A stretch of DNA of 64,000 bases from Protofrankia sp963555925 (GTDB taxonomy: Bacteria > Actinomycetota > Actinomycetes > Frankiales > Frankiaceae), in the NCBI GenBank assembly GCA_963555925.1, contig CAUVXJ010000106.1:59170-123169 (forward strand), given 5' to 3'. The position numbers and the translations under genes are program-made. Under the pieces are notes generated by a model. That model had not been told where the DNA came from. It saw only the letters and a program-made list of their open reading frames with translations, and did not search any database. This document shows positions 41,000 to 49,269 of the stretch, piece after piece. The number at the start of each line of letters is the position of its first letter. The first letter of the stretch is position 1.

Positions 41000-42058
41000 T
41001 TACCGGCCTCGCGCAGGTCCTGGACCCAGAGAGGGTCCGTCAGCAGGCGGTGGGGATGGTGCCTGCTGCGACCCACGGACCTTTCGCTGACCGGGCGATG
41101 GTCGTTGAGGGAACGCGGCCCGCGCCGGGCTCGGCGCAGGCGGATCGGCGCGGGCCGCGAGCTTCGCAGCGAGGGCGGTGCCGGCCAGACGATCGACGGG
41201 TTGGAGCAAGGGTTGAGCACGTTCGACCGCCTCGCGCAGGTCACCGGCGAACGGGTCGGCGAGGCGGTCTGCGAGGTCGGTGGCCTTGGAGATGAACCAG
41301 CTACTTTCGGTCGGGGACCAGGGGCGCAAGCGTTCGTCTGCGATGGCTTGCTGGGCGCAGGGCTCGTTAACCCAGTGGCGGTGGGCGTTACGACGGTTGG
41401 TGTGGAGGGGATTGCCGCCGCCACGGCGGTAGACATTAACGGCGTCAACCACGATCTCGCCGGTGTCGATCAGTTTGGCGGTGCCGAGCACACCCTGATA
41501 GTTGCGATCGTGGATCTTTGGCGGACAGTAGGCTCCTATGCCTTGTTCCTCGATCTGCCGCTGGTAGCGCTCGAGAACACCGAGTCGGCTGAGGGCGGAA
41601 GAACCGGCTATGAACACCACTTCGGTCTGGTAGCCCGCGTCGGTGAACTGGGCGATGATGCTGCGGGCGCGTTCAGCGTTGGCGAGGTTTGAATCGAAGA
41701 TGACGTTAATGCGTCTATCACTGGCGTAGGCCACGGCTTTGTCGACCCACGCGCGGGCATCCTCGTCGATCGCGGTGTCGAGGTCGCGCAGGACGCGTTC
41801 GTCTCCTCGAAGGAGGTCTGTGAACCCTGTGTGGTAAGGCCGCATCAGATCGGCGCTGAAGTCGACGGCCCCACCACGGGAGACCAGCGCCTCGTGAAGG
41901 GCGCCTTTGGTGCTGGATTTCCCTACGCCAGGCTGTCCGCCGAGCAGGATAGCGACGGGATGCGTTTGGGGTGTGGCGCTCGTCAGGAGTTCGGGAACGA
42001 TGCGCTCTCGGAAGATCCGCTCATGAACGTCCGGGGGAAGCCTGTGGCTGTCGGTCAC
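41000..42058 (-). CDS. zeta-type toxin kinase
   Basis: Zeta toxins phosphorylate UDP-GlcNAc and starve the cell of peptidoglycan precursors. The P-loop GGQPGVGKSSTKGAL (about residue 41), an acidic substrate loop (FSADLMRPYH), and the arginine-rich DRNYQG segment fit the family. Residues 280-352 form an Ala/Pro-rich tail not needed by the fold. The GTG start overlaps the antitoxin stop (GTGA). The first gene of the pair encodes a small helical protein. It is in the island between the two 144-bp repeats. Confidence 0.88.
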   Translation of the reverse strand: MTDSHRLPPDVHERIFRERIVPELLTSATPQTHPVAILLGGQPGVGKSSTKGALHEALVSRGGAVDFSADLMRPYHTGFTDLLRGDERVLRDLDTAIDEDARAWVDKAVAYASDRRINVIFDSNLANAERARSIIAQFTDAGYQTEVVFIAGSSALSRLGVLERYQRQIEEQGIGAYCPPKIHDRNYQGVLGTAKLIDTGEIVVDAVNVYRRGGGNPLHTNRRNAHRHWVNEPCAQQAIADERLRPWSPTESSWFISKATDLADRLADPFAGDLREAVERAQPLLQPVDRLAGTALAAKLAARADPPAPSPARAAFPQRPSPGQRKVRGSQQAPSPPPADGPSLGPGPARGR

Positions 42059-42348
42059 GGTGATGTGTAGAGTTGCCGGGCCCGGGGCCCGTATTCTCGA
42101 AGTACTCGAGCCGCGGCGGCAGCTCCACCCGTCAACATCCGCCGTCGTTCGGCAGCCAGTGCCGCGCTCTCCTCGCGCAGGACTCTCGCAGCAGCTTCGT
42201 CCGGCTCGGTGTCAAGCTGCTTCGATATCCAGGCGATCAGTGATCCGAGGACCCATTCAGCTGCTTCGACATCCATGCCGTGTTCATAGGTCCAGGTAGG
42301 CAAGCTGCCTCCGAGCACCGGTTCGCGCTCATCGGTTGATTCGGGCAT
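42055..42348 (-). CDS. antitoxin of the zeta-type pair
   Basis: Start ATG 42348 has GAAAGG 6 bp upstream, and a TATAAT-like -10 lies 20 bp before that. The 97-residue protein is mainly helical, with EAAEWVLGSLIAWISKQLDTEPDEAAARVLREE in the centre, the arrangement of a toxin-wrapping antitoxin. It does not resemble classical epsilon in sequence. Co-translated with the toxin by a 4-bp overlap. The AT-rich promoter contrasts with the GC-rich gene. Confidence 0.7.
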   Translation of the reverse strand: MPESTDEREPVLGGSLPTWTYEHGMDVEAAEWVLGSLIAWISKQLDTEPDEAAARVLREESAALAAERRRMLTGGAAAAARVLREYGPRARQLYTSP

Positions 42349-42474
42349 TATCGACCTTTCTCTCATAATTATATGAAAAGTCTACGCTTCGGTACAGAGC
42401 GCAGTCGCTGAGACTGTTTACCCTGCTGGTGTGACCGGTCAGGTAGCGAGGTAGAGCCGGGCGGACGCCGATGT

Positions 42475-43260
42475 GTGCCCTTCCTGATGCCATCGCGGTT
42501 ACGAACGTCCGGCGGTTACCGGATTTTCGATCACCGACGCTCAGCTATGACGATCTTCTGGAGCTCGGCGAACGCGGCGATTGCGTGCGGCAAGCGGATC
42601 TTCCGCCTGGCGCAGTCAACGCTTCCCGTCTGTCCGCTTGCTGGCAGGGGCAGGCAGGTGTGCGTTGAGTGCGGCCGCGACAACCTCCGACCTGGATGCT
42701 CTCCGACTTCCAGGCCGGCGTTGACTCACCTCGGTGCTTACCCAACGGACCAGGCCGTCGATTGTCCCTGGCCGGCGGCGGAAGCCGAACGGTGGCTGGT
42801 ATTCCTCGCCCACCACCTTGAACAGAACCTGCACAACACCACGGATCTCGCCTGGTGGGAACTTTTTCGCGGCGCACCCCGGATATCGGCCCGCACGGTC
42901 GGGCTTGCAATCGGGGTACCAATCGGGCTTGCGGGCGGCCTATGGTCGGGGCTCAAGATCGGACTCGTGACGGGACTCCTGCTCTGGATCTGGATCTGGA
43001 TCTGGATCAAACTCATCGCCGGACCCCTGCACCAGCTCTTGACTCGGCGCCTTCTCGGGCATGTCGATCCATTTCCACGCCAGATTGTCCGGCGGCGGCG
43101 GCCACCACTCGTCAGATTCGTGCCCGGGCTTCTGGTCGGACCGTTCCTGGTCGGGCTCCTGTTCGGGGTCATCAACACCCTCACCGACACCCGGGCCTGC
43201 ATCGCCGAGATCCGCGGCCGGACCATGAAAGATCCATTCCACGGTAGGGTGTGGTCATGA
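42475..43260 (+). pseudogene. remnant of a NACHT-type NTPase membrane region
   Basis: From residue about 85 on, the frame resembles the C-terminal part of actinobacterial NACHT NTPases, where a WLVFLAHHLEQNLHNTTDLAWWEL block is followed by several short glycine-rich helices (GLAIGVPIGLAGGLWSGLKIG, a WI repeat, LLVGPFLVGLLFGV). The NTPase itself is missing. The first 80 residues look unrelated, and an overlapping frame at 42471-42668 (DAIAVTNVRRLPDFRSP...) looks more protein-like, suggesting frameshift or fusion of leftovers. The WI repeat is encoded by TGGATC hexamers. It ends 4 bp inside the APH-like start. Confidence 0.5.
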
Positions 43261-44216
43261 ACGTCGGTACCGCAGTGCGCCCTGGGTGGGACCAGCTACC
43301 CGGGTCGTTGCGTGACGCGCTCGCGGCCCGGCTGGGTGGGCCGGTGACGGCGGCGGTCGTGCAAACCGGTGGGTTCACGCCGGGTGTTGCGGTGCGGCTG
43401 ACGGTCGGCGCGCCCAGTGGCGCGCCGGGGCCGACGCGGGTCTTTGTCAAGGGTTTGCCGGTGGAGCATCCGTTGGCGGGGGTGTACCGGGCGGAAGCGG
43501 CGGCGTGCCAGGCGTTGCCGCCGGCGGCCCCGGCGCCGGCGCTGCGGTGGGCGGCCGACCTGGCCGGATGGATCATCCTGGCCTTCGAGGACCTTCCGGG
43601 TGGAACGGTGGATCTACGGCCGGGGTCGACCGACGTGACAGCCACCGTGGCAACCCTGGCCGCGTTGGCGCCGGCACTGACACCCTGCCCGATCGAGGAT
43701 GCGCCACCCGCGGCGCACGAGTTGGGCGGGCTGGTCCACGGCTGGGCTACGGTGGCCGCCGATCCTCCCGATGATCTGAACGGGTGGGCGTGCCGGCATC
43801 TACCGGCGCTGGCCGCGGGGGAGAGCGGCTGGGTGGCGGCCGCGGCCGGGGCCACGCTGGTCCACGGCGATATCCGCCCGGACAACCTGGTCCGGGACGC
43901 CACGGGGGCGGTGCGGCTGGTGGACTGGTCATATCCGTGTCGGGGAGCGGCCTGGCTGGATGTGGCGGCCCTGGTACCGCATCTGATCCTGGCCGGACAC
44001 CACCCCGGCACGGCCGAGGCCGCGATCCGGAACGTGCCCGCGATGGCAGGGCTGGACCCGGAGGTGCTGACGGCGTTCGCGATGGCGGTGGCCGGCTACT
44101 GGGAGCGGTCGTCGCGGGCACCCGCACCACCCGGGGTGCCGCATCTGCGGACGTTTCAGGCGTCCGCGGCGGCGGCCGGGCGGGTGTGGATCGCGCACCG
44201 GACGGGCTGGCATTGA
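43257..44216 (+). CDS. APH-like (aminoglycoside/choline) phosphotransferase
   Basis: Start ATG 43257 has GGTAGGG 7 bp upstream. The 319-residue kinase-like protein has the family motifs: an N-terminal VFVKGLP lysine, ILAFEDLPGG hinge, LVHGDIRPDNLV catalytic loop (Asp and Asn kept), and LVDWSYPCRGAAWLDVA metal site and following helix. Such enzymes phosphorylate small molecules or antibiotics. Its stop lies 1 bp from the stop of the convergent prenyl synthase-like gene, so the three genes form a compact group. Substrate unknown; a product-modifying or self-protection role is a guess. Confidence 0.85.
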   Translation: MNVGTAVRPGWDQLPGSLRDALAARLGGPVTAAVVQTGGFTPGVAVRLTVGAPSGAPGPTRVFVKGLPVEHPLAGVYRAEAAACQALPPAAPAPALRWAADLAGWIILAFEDLPGGTVDLRPGSTDVTATVATLAALAPALTPCPIEDAPPAAHELGGLVHGWATVAADPPDDLNGWACRHLPALAAGESGWVAAAAGATLVHGDIRPDNLVRDATGAVRLVDWSYPCRGAAWLDVAALVPHLILAGHHPGTAEAAIRNVPAMAGLDPEVLTAFAMAVAGYWERSSRAPAPPGVPHLRTFQASAAAAGRVWIAHRTGWH

Positions 44217-44217
44217 G

Positions 44218-45318
44218 TCAGCCGGATCCCACAGCGTCGCCGGCGGTAAGGACGCCGAGGCTGTGACGGACCCGGACGTCGACCAGGTCGTGCAGGTAGG
44301 CGGTGGCCGGCGCGGCCAGGCCGAGACGGTCGATGGCGGCGGCCGCCTGGTCGGCCAGGGCCGCGGCACGGGTGGCGGCGGCGGTGACCGCCCCGAAGGT
44401 GAGGAACGCCTCCCGGATCGCGGCGGTCTGCTCCGGGGTGGTGGCCTGGCCGGCGAGGATCGGCTGGAGCGGGTCGCCGGCGGGCAGGCGCCGGGCGAGG
44501 TCACACAGCAGGACCGTGCGCCGCAGTTGTGTGATCTCTCCGATGCTGTCCTTGCCCTGCTCGAGGACCTGAGGGCAGCCACCGGCGATATCGTCGATGA
44601 TCTGCGAGGCGACCCCGACGGTCTCCAGGACGGTGCGGGTGGCGCCCAGCCGGTCGGGGTCCAGGCCGCCGAGGATCGCCCCGAGGGTGAACGGCAGCTG
44701 GTAGCAGTAGTCGGCGGCCTTGTCCGCGTACATCGCGAGTAGGTCGGCGACCGGGATCTGGGCGGGATGGGTGTGCTGTAGGTGGAGTTCGGTGAGCTGC
44801 CCGCGGTGGGTGCGGGTCAGGACGTGGCCGACCGTGGCAGACAGCCGGCAACGGACCTCGGGCGATGCCGGCGCCTGTTCGACCAGGTCGGCCGCCAGCC
44901 CGAGCAGCAGGTCCGCCCAGTAGAGCGCAAGATGATCCCCATGCCGGGTGCGGGCCGGCGGCGCCCCGGGTGGGGCCAGCGCGGTATAGGCGGCGGGCAG
45001 GGTGGGCCGGGCGAATTTCTCCCGGTCGCCGTCGACGATGTCGTCGTGGATCGCCAGGACATCGCGGACGACCTGGGGAAGGAACACCACATCGCCGATC
45101 TCGTCGAGCAGCGCCCCGCCGAGCGTCGCCCGGTCGGCGCCGTAGCCGACGAGTAACAGCAGCGGGCGGGGCAGTAGCCCGTCCCCGCCGGCGTAGGCGA
45201 GGTATGCCTGCGACAGCTCATGCAAGGCCGGCAGCCGGGTGGCGGTCCAGTCGGTGAGCAGCCGGCGGTAGCGGGCCGCCAGGGTGGGGGAGACTGCCGC
45301 AAACAGGTCGCTCAGCAT
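44218..45318 (-). CDS. isoprenyl diphosphate synthase-like protein
   Basis: The 366-residue helical protein keeps the first aspartate-rich motif as DDIVD in AIHDDIVDGDREKFARP (about residue 95) with the preceding LPQ helix. The second motif reads QIIDDIAGG (DDxxG) instead of DDxxD, so catalysis may be altered or chain elongation replaced by condensation with another acceptor. A QLPFTLGAILGG segment precedes it. The start overlaps the HisRS-like stop by 7 bp, indicating joint translation. Normal polyprenyl synthases are about 320-360 residues, so length is usual. Confidence 0.8.
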   Translation of the reverse strand: MLSDLFAAVSPTLAARYRRLLTDWTATRLPALHELSQAYLAYAGGDGLLPRPLLLLVGYGADRATLGGALLDEIGDVVFLPQVVRDVLAIHDDIVDGDREKFARPTLPAAYTALAPPGAPPARTRHGDHLALYWADLLLGLAADLVEQAPASPEVRCRLSATVGHVLTRTHRGQLTELHLQHTHPAQIPVADLLAMYADKAADYCYQLPFTLGAILGGLDPDRLGATRTVLETVGVASQIIDDIAGGCPQVLEQGKDSIGEITQLRRTVLLCDLARRLPAGDPLQPILAGQATTPEQTAAIREAFLTFGAVTAAATRAAALADQAAAAIDRLGLAAPATAYLHDLVDVRVRHSLGVLTAGDAVGSG

Positions 45319-46658
45319 GCGCGCACCTCACTGATATGGCGGGCGGCGGTGTAGCCGGCGATCCGGGTCGGGTCGGCGGTGTCACCGACCCAGATGTCGA
45401 CCCGCCGGTCAGGGCGCAGCCGGTCCGCGGCCGCGCGGGCGTGCAGGTAGCCGGCGACCGGACCCTGCCCGCCCGGGGGGACCAGCAGGATCTCGGCGCT
45501 GGCAGGATCGAACCGGTCCACCGTAGTGCGCGCGGCCGACCCGGTGAACACGCCCAGCTCGGCGAGGGTGGAGACAACCCGCTCGACCCCGAACGCGAAC
45601 CCGGTGCTGGGCACCGCGGCCGGGCCGTCGGGCGGCAGGAAATGCCCGACGAGTTTGTCGTAGCGGCCACCGCCGGCGATCTCCACCTGGGTGCCGGCGC
45701 CGGTGGTCACGTCGACCTCGAACGCCAGCCCGGTGTAGTACTCGTGGGAGCGGACCACCCCGAAGTCGACGCTGACCGGGATCCCGACGGCGACCAGGGC
45801 GGCCTGCATCTCCGCGAGGGCGTCGAGCTGTTCGCGGGCCGCGCCTCCCAGCGTTGTGCGCACCCGGTCGTCCACATAGCCGGAGGCATGGCCCGCGAGT
45901 AGTTCGCAGGCCGCACGCCGTCCGCCGGTCACCCCCCGGTCGTCCAGGAGCCCGGCCAGCGCGGCGCGCAGCCCCGCCGCCCGGCCGGGGTCTTTGCCGG
46001 CGCGGCATTCGGCGAGGGCGTCGAGGATCTCCTTGAGCGCAATCGTGGCCTTCCCCACCAGGCCGCAGTCGCCTACCACCTGATTGAAGATCTCCACATT
46101 GTTCAGGCGGACGCGGACCGCGGCCGGCGGCACGCCCACGGCGACCAGGCCGTCGCGGATGACAGTCAAGATCTCGACGTCCGCCGCGGGATTCGCCGCG
46201 CCGAGGATCTCCACCCCGAACTGGGAGAACTCCCGCCGCTTGGTGGCGCTGAGGGTGTCGACCGGCTCGTTGCGGTGGCACGGTACATCGTAAAAAATCT
46301 TCAGGGGCAGGATGAGGTTCCCCTCGCCGGCGAGGCACCCCGCCAGCCAGCGGGCCACCGGCACGGTGCCCTCCGGGATCAGCACCGCGCGACTGCTGCT
46401 CGCAACGGCCCGGTAGCCGTCGGCAAAATCGGTGATCTCCACGTGGAACACCCCGGCCGGGTGCCACTCCGGCCACGGGGACAGGCCGATGACGTCTTCC
46501 GCGAAACTGCTCGCCCGCTCCAGGATCGGCATGGCCAGCCGCTCATATCCCCGCGCCCGGACCACCTCGGCCAGGACCGCCGTGACGTAGTCCCGGCGCC
46601 GTAATTCCGCCCCGAATCGGTCGTGTGTGCCCGCCAGTGGTGCTGTCAGCTGGGACAT
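45312..46658 (-). CDS. histidyl-tRNA synthetase paralogue
   Basis: Start ATG 46658 has AAGGAG 7 bp before it. The class II aminoacyl-tRNA synthetase core is intact: motif 1 THDRFGAELRRRDYV...PILE, PEGT, motif 2 DVPCHRNEP...RREFSQFGVEILG, the HisRS-specific RSHEYYTGLAFEV (RGLDYYTG in housekeeping HisRS) and GGGRYDKLVG, and motif 3 GFAFGVERV. After motif 3 only about 87 residues remain, so the anticodon-binding domain looks shortened. It may activate histidine or a related acid without charging tRNA. It forms a two-gene operon with the prenyl synthase-like gene. A housekeeping hisS is expected elsewhere. Confidence 0.85.
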   Translation of the reverse strand: MSQLTAPLAGTHDRFGAELRRRDYVTAVLAEVVRARGYERLAMPILERASSFAEDVIGLSPWPEWHPAGVFHVEITDFADGYRAVASSSRAVLIPEGTVPVARWLAGCLAGEGNLILPLKIFYDVPCHRNEPVDTLSATKRREFSQFGVEILGAANPAADVEILTVIRDGLVAVGVPPAAVRVRLNNVEIFNQVVGDCGLVGKATIALKEILDALAECRAGKDPGRAAGLRAALAGLLDDRGVTGGRRAACELLAGHASGYVDDRVRTTLGGAAREQLDALAEMQAALVAVGIPVSVDFGVVRSHEYYTGLAFEVDVTTGAGTQVEIAGGGRYDKLVGHFLPPDGPAAVPSTGFAFGVERVVSTLAELGVFTGSAARTTVDRFDPASAEILLVPPGGQGPVAGYLHARAAADRLRPDRRVDIWVGDTADPTRIAGYTAARHISEVRAC

Positions 46659-46889
46659 GCGCGCTCCTTCGCCGCCGCGTCGCCGGCGACACCCGGGTTG
46701 CCGGGTTTCCACCGACTGTGAACGATCGACGGCAGGATCGCACGATGGTCCGACACAATCCCGCGGTTGACGACAACGCTGCGTCGACATCCCCGGTAAG
46801 ACAGACGGAAGCCCCGCACAGTCACACACATAAGATAACTTTTCGTGACTGACATGGCCGTATGAGCACGACACAGGTCGGCCCGAAGG

Positions 46890-47084
46890 TCAGCACCGGC
46901 GGCGCCGCACCGTGTGCGGCCGGGCCGCCTGCGGACCGACGGTGACCCGGGGTTGGTCGCGCGCCCGTTCCGCGGAGCGGTCTATTCCGGTCGCCGCGTT
47001 CTGGCAGGACCAGGAGCAGTAGCCGGGCGCACCCACGATCGGGACCAGAACGTCCTCAACGCACCACTGACAGACCACGATCAT
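46890..47084 (-). CDS. possible small four-cysteine protein
   Basis: The 64-residue frame from ATG 47084 has two Cys pairs, VCQWC and YCSWSC, about 15 residues apart, then a polar Arg-rich tail: a treble-clef or zinc-ribbon-like pattern. The ribosome site (GGGTGGG) is weak. It lies alone in the 560-bp gap between the HisRS-like gene and copy 2 of the repeat. The rest of that gap (46659-46889 and 47085-47221) shows no gene. Could be chance; tentatively annotated. Confidence 0.4.
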   Translation of the reverse strand: MIVVCQWCVEDVLVPIVGAPGYCSWSCQNAATGIDRSAERARDQPRVTVGPQAARPHTVRRRRC

Positions 47085-47221
47085 CGACCCACCCGACCAG
47101 GGACAGAACCGGTACGGCGGGCAGCGCCTGGACCGGCATATCGGGCGGGGATGCGCCCCGTGCAGATCCCCCGTTGACTGGCCCCGTATCATCCTGCCAC
47201 CGGCCCAGCCGGTACTCATCT

Positions 47222-47365
47222 TATCCACAAGAAAAGTGAGTTTTCCACAGGCAATGCCCGCCCAGCCGACACCGCCCCTCGGCCTGAGTGCCGCGGGACG
47301 GTGCCGGGTGCTGAGTCCGGGGTTGGTGAGTCCGGGGTTGGTGACGCGGTCCGGCCACCTCCGGT
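47222..47365 (+). repeat. 144-bp direct repeat, copy 2
   Basis: Matches 40271-40414 in the same orientation (about five mismatches). This copy begins at a perfect TTATCCACA DnaA box (47221-47229) and contains TTTTCCACA. It ends 22 bp before the sulfatase stop; between them are CCGGTCAGT short repeats. The two copies enclose about 6.8 kb. Confidence 0.85.
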
Positions 47366-47387
47366 CAGTCCGGTCAGTCCGGTCCGG

Positions 47388-48974
47388 TCAGGTCCGGCAG
47401 GACGCTCCGGCGCAGGTGGCGAGCTGGTTCAGCCGCGCGTCGAGCGCAGCGACCAGAGCGGCGTTCTGCGCCTTGCCCGCTGGGGTGGCGAGCAGGTTCG
47501 TGAGTTCGTACGGGTCGGCCGCCAGATCGTAAAGCTCGTACTCGTGGACCTTGGGCGCCCGATCAACGTCATACCAGCGGACGTAGAGGTAGCGGTCGGT
47601 CCGCAGACCCGTCCACGGTGGCAGGTCCAGATAGTGAGCGGTCGCGTTGGTCACCTGCTCCGCGGCGATCCCGTCCTGGCCGTCCTGGCCGGGGCCCGCG
47701 TACTGGCCCAGCAGGTCAGTGCGCCACGACGCCGGTTGCTGCCCGTGCAGCAGGCCGGCGAGCGACTGCCCGTCGACGTCGGCTGGAACTGCCGCGCCGG
47801 CCAGCTCCAGGAAGGTCGGGGCAAGGTCGATCTGCGCGACCATGTGGCTGTCCGTACCCGCCTTTATCCCGGGTCCGGCGACCACCAACGGCACCCGCAA
47901 CGACTCCTCGTACGGGGCCATCTTCTGGACGAGACGGTGGGAACCGAGGTTGTAGCCGTTGTCCGAGGTGAAGACGAGATAGGTATTGTCCAGTTTTCCG
48001 GTATCACGCAAGGTAGTCACGATGTTCGCCACCATGTCGTCGAGCGCGTACAGCGAGCCCATCCGGTTCTGGTAGTCCCAGTTGTTGGTGGCCAGCACCT
48101 GAGCGGACCGCTCGGTCGCGCTGGACGAGAGCCACCACGGCTTGTCCGAGACATCGGGCTCGAGGAAGTTGGGGCTGTGCGGAGCGGTGGCGCTGGCAAA
48201 CGGGTTGTGAGCGTCCCGGGGCGCTGGTGGCAGGGGCAGGTGCGGGGCGGTGGACGCCGCGTACCAGAAGAACGGCGTGCCGTCAGTGGCGGCCCGCCGG
48301 ATGAAGTCCGTGGACTTGGCGGCGACAACATCGGTCGAGTAGTTGGCCGGATTGTCCGGACCGCCGTACTGCACCATCGTGCCGTTCTCGTTCAGCGTGT
48401 AGTTGTAGCCGGTGTAGAAATTGTTGTTGACACTGCCGTACCACTCCGACCAGCCCGCCGGAATGTGCTCCGGTTCGTTCTCGATTCCGTTCATGTACTT
48501 TCCGGCGAGACCGGTGCGGTACCCGGCGTCATGCAGGTATTTGGCGAAGGTCTTCTCCTCGTTTCCGTTCGCCGCGAACGTGGCCCAGCCACCGACGTCA
48601 CCGGAGTTGGTGAGCACTCCGGTGTTGTGGCCGTACTTTCCGGTCAGGATCGTGCCGCGGGCCGGGCAGCAGATGGGCGTCGGAGCGAAGCTGTTGGTGA
48701 ACGTCAACCCACTGTCCCGGATGAGGGCGGCCGTGTGCGGCATAGCCTCCCAGTACGGCGAGGTGGTCGCGTCCAGGTCGTCGGCAAGGATGAACACGAA
48801 GTTCGGCCGGCTGTCGCTCTTCGCCACGTTCACCGCAGCCAGCGGCGTGGAACTCGTCGAGGATGGCCCGGTTCGCACCACGGGAATAATCACGGCTGCC
48901 ATTGCGATGACGCCGAGTACGCCGGCGATGCCGAACCGCGCCCGCCGTCCGAGATATCGATGTCGTGCGGACAC
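47388..48974 (-). CDS. exported sulfatase (formylglycine type)
   Basis: Start GTG 48974 has AAGGAGG 6 bp upstream; the adjacent GTG 48977 is the alternative. The 528-residue protein has an N-terminal signal anchor (about 15-38), then FVFILADDLDAT (metal-binding Asp pair), PICCPARGTILTGKYGHNTGV with the CxPxR site whose Cys is converted to formylglycine, and EYYTSDNGYNLGSHRL-like FTSDNGYNLGSH later. It would hydrolyse sulfate esters outside the cell. The last island gene before pcnA. A cognate formylglycine-generating enzyme is not in the window (EgtB is not one). Substrate unknown. Confidence 0.92.
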   Translation of the reverse strand: MSARHRYLGRRARFGIAGVLGVIAMAAVIIPVVRTGPSSTSSTPLAAVNVAKSDSRPNFVFILADDLDATTSPYWEAMPHTAALIRDSGLTFTNSFAPTPICCPARGTILTGKYGHNTGVLTNSGDVGGWATFAANGNEEKTFAKYLHDAGYRTGLAGKYMNGIENEPEHIPAGWSEWYGSVNNNFYTGYNYTLNENGTMVQYGGPDNPANYSTDVVAAKSTDFIRRAATDGTPFFWYAASTAPHLPLPPAPRDAHNPFASATAPHSPNFLEPDVSDKPWWLSSSATERSAQVLATNNWDYQNRMGSLYALDDMVANIVTTLRDTGKLDNTYLVFTSDNGYNLGSHRLVQKMAPYEESLRVPLVVAGPGIKAGTDSHMVAQIDLAPTFLELAGAAVPADVDGQSLAGLLHGQQPASWRTDLLGQYAGPGQDGQDGIAAEQVTNATAHYLDLPPWTGLRTDRYLYVRWYDVDRAPKVHEYELYDLAADPYELTNLLATPAGKAQNAALVAALDARLNQLATCAGASCRT

Positions 48975-49005
48975 CACATGCCTCCTTCTCCGTCCTCCGA
49001 GCGGA

Positions 49006-49052
49006 GCCGGAAACGGCGCGACGTTCGTTCTTGCACGCCGCCGGCGGCCCGC
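49006..49052. repeat. degenerate REP-like hairpin upstream of the sulfatase
   Basis: CCGGAAACGGCGCG, then ACGTTCGTTCTTG, then CACGCCGCCGGCGGCCC resembles the family, but the stem has mismatches (CGGCGCG against CACGCCG). It lies 32 bp upstream of the sulfatase start. Confidence 0.5.
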
Positions 49053-49198
49053 ATCCCGAACCACTCGGCAGAGGAACGAAGTCGATCGTGACCACGCCGC
49101 GTGTGAACGGCTGGAACGCAGGGTGTGAGTGCGATTCGAAAGCCGGCCCACTACAAAGGACCGCCCGATGTGGTCAGCCCGCAGGCTGCTCGGGCTAG

Positions 49199-49269
49199 GT
49201 CGAGCAGGTCAGGCAGGTCAGGCAGGTCAGGCAGGTCAGGCAGGTCGAGCTAGGTTGCCTGGTCAGGCA
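49199..49269. repeat. 9-bp tandem repeat at the 3' end of pcnA
   Basis: GTCAGGCAG is repeated four times without a break (49208-49243), with variants on both sides (GTCGAGCAG, GTCGAGCTA). It spans the pcnA stop and its last codons. Six copies of a 9-bp unit at a stop codon could vary by slippage and shift the C terminus. Confidence 0.75.

Noticed and set aside
43505..43774. Overlapping small frame in the APH-like gene
   Set aside because: Shadow frame; the APH motifs and start site support only the 43257-44216 frame.
49208..49243. Tandem repeats resembling a CRISPR array
   Set aside because: Units are 9 bp and contiguous with no spacers; no cas genes in the window.
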